From Certhia americana (taxonomy: Eukaryota; Chordata; Aves; Passeriformes; Certhiidae): a stretch of DNA of 64,000 nt. Position 1 is the stretch's first letter; the number at the start of each line of letters is the position of its first letter. Of this stretch, positions 58,790 through 64,000 are shown piece after piece. The position numbers and the translations under genes were made by a program. The DNA lies in assembly GCA_018697195.1 (NCBI GenBank), contig JAGMWU010000028.1, positions 7,047,277 to 7,111,276 of the forward strand. Reading direction: 5' to 3'. Under the pieces are notes generated by a model, which was given only the letters and a program-made list of their open reading frames with translations, did no database searches and was not told the origin of the DNA.

Positions 58790-61700
58790 TCACACTTGTG
58801 TGACAATCTCGCCGTTCTCGGGCATATAGACCTGCACGGGCACACCGGCTGCTGAACGTCGCAGCACCTGCACCGGGCGACCCTGGGGGGACAAAGACCC
58901 TGTGGGTGTTTGGGAGCACCACTGGGGGCACATTCTGGCACCAGGGCTGGGCTGGGGGAGTTGTGGGGGCATGATTACAGGTCCCCATTTGCTCAGCATG
59001 TGTCCCAGCTGTGCCATGTGTGCATTTGTCACAGCGAGACTCCCAGGTGGAGAGGAGGAGCTGTCCACTGAAATGTCTGCAGGGATTCTTCCCCACTCAA
59101 GGGCACACCACAGTGCTGCCCCAGGGTCCCACATGAGTCCTGCTTGTGGGAACCTGGGTGTGACAGGAGGGACCCATATGGATCCTGCCCTAGGGACGCC
59201 CCTGAGGTCCTGGTCCTTCCATTGGAACACTCATGGGACCCCAGTCTTGCCTCAGTAACCCCCTTAAGTTTCCTGTGGGACCCCAGTTCTGCCACAGGAA
59301 CACCCATAGGGTCCTGGTCTTGCCCTTGGGATTTTCAAGAGAAAGTATGGACCTACATGGAACCCCAGTCCTGCTCCAGAGACCCCCTTAAGGTCCTGGC
59401 TCTACCCCAGGGACTCACATGGGACCCCAGTCCTGCCCCTGGAACCCATATGGGACTCCAAACCTGCCCATGGGACCCTCAGCAGGTCCTCATCCTACCC
59501 TGAAGGACCTTAAAGACCTTACTTCTGTTCCCAAGAACAAAAGACCATGGTCCTGGCCATTGGACCTCCTCAGGAACCCAGTCCTGACCCAGGGACCCCT
59601 CTAGGACCCGAATTCTTCTCCTGTGATTGCCTCAGGATCCTAATTTTCCCACAGGAATCCACTCAGAACCCTGGTCCTGCCCCAGGGACCATCAGGGACC
59701 CTCCAGACTCAACCTATGGGACCTTGGACCTGTTCAGAGGGTCCTGATTCTGCCCCAAAACATCTTAAAGGACTGTGATCCTCTCCTCATGACACTCCTG
59801 AGACCAAGGTCCTGCTGTAACGTCCCTTCTGGGATCCCAGTCCTGTCCCAACAACCCTCATAGGAGCCCACAGATCCCTCAAGAATTCACTTCTGCTCTA
59901 AAAATTCTCATGGGTTCCCACCGGAGTCACATGTCTCTATACTACCTCAGGGTAAAAACTCATGTAGTCTGCAGGACAGCACCCAGGGGGTCCCCCTTCT
60001 CCCACATGACACCTCCCAGCCAGACCCCGTGTCCTACCTGAACCAGTGATAGGACTCTATGAGCAATGGGCACGTCCCTGGTGGTCCCACCATGGGGTCT
60101 CTGGAAAGCCCCTTGCCGGTCGAGGGAGTGGGGCCGGGCACCCCTCAGCTGGGCCCGTTGGTGCCATGACTTGAGCTCCTCAGTGACAGTGGCCTTGGAG
60201 AGCCCCCGGGCCCCAGCAGGGACGTAGTCTTTGAGCGAGGGTGTGCGCACAATGCGGCTACGTGAGGGCACCAGGCGCTGGTAACGCAGTGGGGCCAGAT
60301 CCTGCTCATACAGGAAAGTCAGGGGGCCATCAGGTGGCAGGAGCTGCAGGGCACCCCGTGGGTAGTAACCAGGCTCAACAAGGGGCAGCGGAACTGCAAA
60401 GGACATGTCAGGGCTGCTGCTGCCTGGAGAGGTTACGTGGGAGATGCTGGATAGGTTGGAGATGCTGTCATCGGAGCCAGAGTGGCATGCAGAGCTGGGT
60501 GTCAGGATGCAGGAGGTGGGCACAGTGACTGTGTAGTAGGTGGGGTGCCGTCGGGGTGCAGTGCTGCGGCCCCGTGGCTCAGCTGGCTGCCAGCATGGAT
60601 CCACCCTGCAGGCAAGACACTGTGGCTGCGGGAGGACCCTTTCCCTCACCCCAAAGCCAGGGCAAGAGCTGGAAAAGGTGCACCCATGGGTGTGGGGTGC
60701 AGCCACCCTGTGGGGAGACATCTAGCCTCTTCCCATGGGATTAGCTCCAGCTTCTCTGCGGGGCAGTCTCCAGCCTCTTCCCAAGGGATCACTTCATGCT
60801 CCCCATGGGGCTGACCTCCATCATCTCTCTATATGGTTACTTCCATCCTCTCCATGGAATTATCTCCAACCACCTCCCAATAGATTTCTGTCCATCCTCC
60901 CCACAGGGTTTTCTCCCACATCCCCAGAGTATTATCTTCGTCCTGTTTCTGGGATTATCTCCATCCTCCCCATAATATTGTCCCCATCCTCCCAATGACT
61001 GAGCTCCATTATCACCATGGGGTTAGTTCCATCCCCTCCCCATGGGATTATGTCCATCCTCTCCATAAGATTTTCTCCATCCTCCCCATAGGCTTAGGTG
61101 CACACTTCCCTTGATGTTCTCTCTATTATCTTCTCCAAGGGATTATCTCCATCCTCCTCCCTATGGGCTGCGCTCCATTATCTCCATGAGGTTCTCTACA
61201 TCCTCCTCCCCACAGGGTTAGCTCCATCTTACTGACAGTGGGACTATCTCCATCCTTCCTATGGGATTATTTCCAACATCCTGCCTATGAGTTGAGCACC
61301 ATCTTCACAGGGTTATTTTCATCCTCTTTCCCATGGACTGAGCTCAATCCTCCACATGGGATTATTTCCATCACCCTCTTCATGGGGTTATCACCATCCT
61401 CCCTTGCAGAAGCCCTTGTCTATGCCCCCCATGCTTAGGACATACCTCAGAGGCTGGGTCTGTCCCTGCTGTCCTGATGGCTCTGGGGTGCTGGGAGCAC
61501 TGGAACCTGCCTGCCGGTACAGCAGCAGGGTTCGGACTGGGACGAACCGGTAGGGGGGGTCCCCTGTCCTTGACACTGGGGAGTCTGCAGAGTCAGGGTT
61601 GCTGGGGGCCAAGGAGCTGGCAGGAGCAGCCATCAGGGACCCAAGAGAGCATTGTGAGCTCTGGGTTTCGCCATCCTCAGGGTCGATGTTGAGATTTTTG

Positions 61701-63444
61701 GCCCTCTCGTATGGTCTGTCCAGGCTGGTCTCCTGCCAGGGACTGGGGGAGGGCATCAGAAGCCCTGACTCCTCCTCCTCGGTGGGGTCCTTGGGAGATG
61801 GGGACCTCCATGAGGTGGCAGGTCCTGGTGGCTGTGCGTCCTCTGCAGGAAACATGAAGGGTTGGGATGGAGGGGACACAAAGAAAGGGTTAGGATGGAA
61901 GGAACAGGTGGATGGTTGGCATGGAGGGAAGATGGGGGTAGTTGGGATGGAAGGGACACACAGGGGAATGTCACGGACACATGACAGTGGAATGGGACTG
62001 AGGAGACACAGGAAGAGTAGGGAAAGAAGGGACACAGGAAGGGTTGGAATGGAGGGAACATAACAGGAGTCCCCCCCTGGCCCCACAGCCCCCTCACCCT
62101 CCTCCAGCAGGCTGGTGTCAGACACGGAGCTCTCATCGGAGGCACTGAGCTCTGTGGGGCAGGGCCCTGTGAGATCAGAGGGCCGCCTCCGGGCACCAAA
62201 GCGCTCCCACGGCCCCGCCACCACCCAGTGCGTCCCCGCAGGCCTCCGCTCCCCTCTCCCACGCCACCTGTCCCAACACGCTCCGAGACTGCAGCGGTAC
62301 CGGCCAGGCCGGCTCTACTGAGCCATGCGCAGTTCTCAGCCTGCCCAGGATGGGCAGGTTGGGGGCACCAACGGGGAAGGAGACACCACCACCATGGCCC
62401 TGGCCCTGATGGCATCCAAGACACCCCTTGGATGGCCACTACTGGGATGTGAACACGGCAGCTGGGCCACATCCTGCCTCTCTTTGGGCGCAGGTGCTGA
62501 GGATGGGTGATTGGGGATACAATCACAAGTGGCAAAGGTGAAGTATTAGGGTACATTCACAGGGGTGCAATCAATGGAGATGAAGTACTGGGGTGGATTC
62601 AGTGGGGTACCACTGGGGATGGTTTATCGGGGTGCATGCACTATGAATGAAATTTTGGGGTACATTCAGGGGGTACTTATGCCAGGAATGGTTTATCGGG
62701 GTGCATGCACTGGAGATGAAGTTTTGGGGTGTGTTCACGGGGGTAGATGCACAAGGGATGGTGTGTTGGGGTGTATGCACTGGGGACGAAATTTTGGGAT
62801 GCACTCACAAGGGTACAACCACCAGAGGAGAAGAATTGGGGTACCTTCAAAAGGGTGCATTGACAGTGAGAGCATATCAAGGGGTGCATGTACCAGGGAT
62901 GGCCTTCCAGGGGGTATATGCAGCAGGGATAGGGAATTGAGGTGCATTCACCAGGGATGGTATGTTGGGTGGTATTTTGGGGGTGCACATTCATTGGGGC
63001 TGTAGAACTGGGTTGTATTCACAGGGGATGGAAATTTGGTGTGCATCCAGGGTGTGTATTCACCAGGAATGGGAACTGGGGTACAAGCATTGTGGATGAC
63101 ATACTGGGGTGCATCCAGAGGGGTGTATTCATAGGGAATGGGGAATTCAGGTCCACAGGGACACCCAACCAAGCAGTGGCCCATTCTGCCTTCCTGCTCT
63201 CCAGCACCCTGCCTCCACCATGGGGCTCAGGGGTCTCACCCTCGGTGGCACTGGTGTCCTGCTGCCCTGCCAGAAGGCGCCGCTGGCTCAGAACCTGTTC
63301 CAGGTCCCGCAGCTTCTGCTCCTCCCGGAGCGCCACTGTCTGCCGCCTCTTCCGCATCTGCCAGCCAATATTCTCCTCGTGGCAGAGCCGGCGGGAAGCC
63401 TCGGCAATCTGCAGCTGCAGTGCCCGCTCCCGTTCCAGAGGGTC
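58790..63444 (-). CDS. INAVA: Innate immunity activator (C1orf106), 3' part, five coding exons; 5' end outside the window
   Basis: An epithelial adaptor that binds cytohesins, stabilises adherens junctions and supports NOD2 signalling. Coding exons visible, in transcript order, are 63240-63444, 62098-62151, 61446-61842, 60038-60605 and 58790-58882. They total 1,317 bases, or 438 residues of the C-terminal part. The first visible exon encodes a coiled-coil portion of the DUF3338/CUPID domain (ERALQLQIAEASRRLC). Later landmarks are ELSASDESSVSD, RRHPTYYTVTVP, RYQRLVPSRSRIVRTPSLKD, EELKSWHQRAQLR, RPHSLDRQGAF and the ending VQVYMPENGEIVTQV, all close to human INAVA. Phases agree across all junctions. 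The N-terminal exons must lie beyond 64000. FRMD4 paralogues share the domain, but the C-terminus points to INAVA. Confidence 0.93.
59100..59920. repeat. Degenerate minisatellite in the last INAVA intron
   Basis: Repeated blocks like 'gggaccccagtcctgccccag' with spacing of roughly 30-60 bases. Confidence 0.8.
60735..61425. repeat. Minisatellite in the INAVA intron before the 568-base exon
   Basis: About twenty units of roughly 33 bases resembling 'ctccatcctccccatgggatta', filling the intron between exons 61446-61842 and 60038-60605. Confidence 0.9.
61850..62065. repeat. Minisatellite in the INAVA intron between exons at 62098 and 61842
   Basis: About seven units like 'gggttgggatggaggggacac' filling nearly the whole 255-base intron. 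Confidence 0.85.
62530..63140. repeat. Minisatellite in the INAVA intron between exons at 63240 and 62151
   Basis: Degenerate units of roughly 35-60 bases around 'ggggtgcatgcactggggatg'. Confidence 0.85.
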
Positions 63445-63469
63445 CTGGGGGCAAGGGACAAACTCAGAA

Positions 63470-63900
63470 ACATGCTTCATCACCTCCAAGCCCCACCTCA
63501 ACACCACCCACAGCACTTGGGATCCCAACACCTCCAAGCATCTCATCTGGAACCCAATCTTCTGGAACTCAACACCACCCATCATGCTCGGACCCCACCA
63601 CTTCCCATAACATTTGGAATTCACCTCCTCCCATAATTCTGGCACCCTGATACACCTGGGACCCCCCCACACCCATCAGTTTGGCACCCGACCTCCACAC
63701 ATTAAGTTTGGGACCCCATTAACTCAACACCTCAACACGAACCATCAGGCTTGGAATATCCTACCTTGTCGCATCTCCTGGGCACCGCAACACCAAACAT
63801 TACATTCAGAACCCAAACACCTCCCTTCACTGGGACATCTCAGCACCCCAACACATCCATCATGCTTGAAAGCACCCCTCTGACTGTCCCACCTACAGCA
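63470..63900. repeat. C/A-rich degenerate repeat upstream of the first visible INAVA exon
   Basis: Units such as 'ggaccccaacacctccaagca'. No further INAVA exon is visible between 63445 and 64000. Confidence 0.6.
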
Positions 63901-63969
63901 CTTGGTACCCAACCACAACCCATGGGATGCAGATGGAAACATTTGCAGGTGACCCTCAGACAGCTTCAG

Positions 63970-64000
63970 GAGGGGAGGGGAGGGGAAGGGAGGGGAAGGG
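63970..64000. repeat. (GGGGA)n pentamer at the right edge
   Basis: About six purine pentamers (GAGGG/GAAGG) running off the window; total length unknown. Confidence 0.85.

Overview
This window is vertebrate nuclear DNA, almost certainly from a bird and plausibly a songbird. All genes have GT-AG introns (one GC-AG) and best match single vertebrate orthologues. About two dozen 5'-truncated CR1 LINE tails are scattered on both strands. One solo LTR near position 7,000 has the TG...CA ends and 5-bp target duplication of avian ERVL elements. Introns are short and GC-rich, and many hold their own minisatellite, as is typical of avian microchromosomes. The gene content corresponds to human 1q32 (from memory, chicken chromosome 26). 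No prokaryotic, phage or CRISPR content was seen.

Layout, left to right. At 1.2-6.7 kb is UBE2T (+), with a CpG-island promoter carrying NF-Y, E2F and ETS motifs. At 6.8-8.0 kb is the solo ERVL LTR. At 8.8-11.5 kb is a tetraspanin most like TSPAN18 (-). Its probable promoter and 5'UTR exon (11.84-12.12 kb) is copied almost perfectly, in inverted orientation, inside its own fifth coding intron (9.30-9.58 kb). At 12.7-19.7 kb is ADIPOR1 (+), complete in seven coding exons. At 20.8-30.2 kb is TIMM17A (-), complete in six exons, with a GC-rich hexanucleotide repeat a few bases inside intron 1.

From 30.4 to 36.3 kb is an intergenic region of CR1 copies and one LTR-like stretch. LMOD1 (+) follows at 36.7-48.4 kb: three coding exons, a CArG-like/TEAD-like promoter cluster, a coding minisatellite and a GC-AG second intron. 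Its first intron contains a 10-N assembly gap. At 49.5-52.7 kb is a two-exon Myb/SANT-like DNA-binding protein (+) with three SUMO consensus motifs; I cannot give it a secure name. SHISA4 (-) lies at 53.3-57.5 kb. The 3' five coding exons of INAVA (C1orf106, -) fill 58.5-63.4 kb, with its 5' end beyond the right edge.

The genes do not form one pathway. UBE2T serves the Fanconi anaemia ubiquitination step, ADIPOR1 is the adiponectin receptor, TIMM17A is a mitochondrial import channel subunit, LMOD1 nucleates actin in smooth muscle, SHISA4 is a small membrane adaptor and INAVA is an epithelial junction and innate-immunity adaptor. The most unusual structure is the inverted copy of the tetraspanin promoter module. 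It could drive antisense transcription and could fold the tetraspanin pre-mRNA into a hairpin around coding exons 1-5, or it may be an assembly artefact. I see no clear new multi-gene system.
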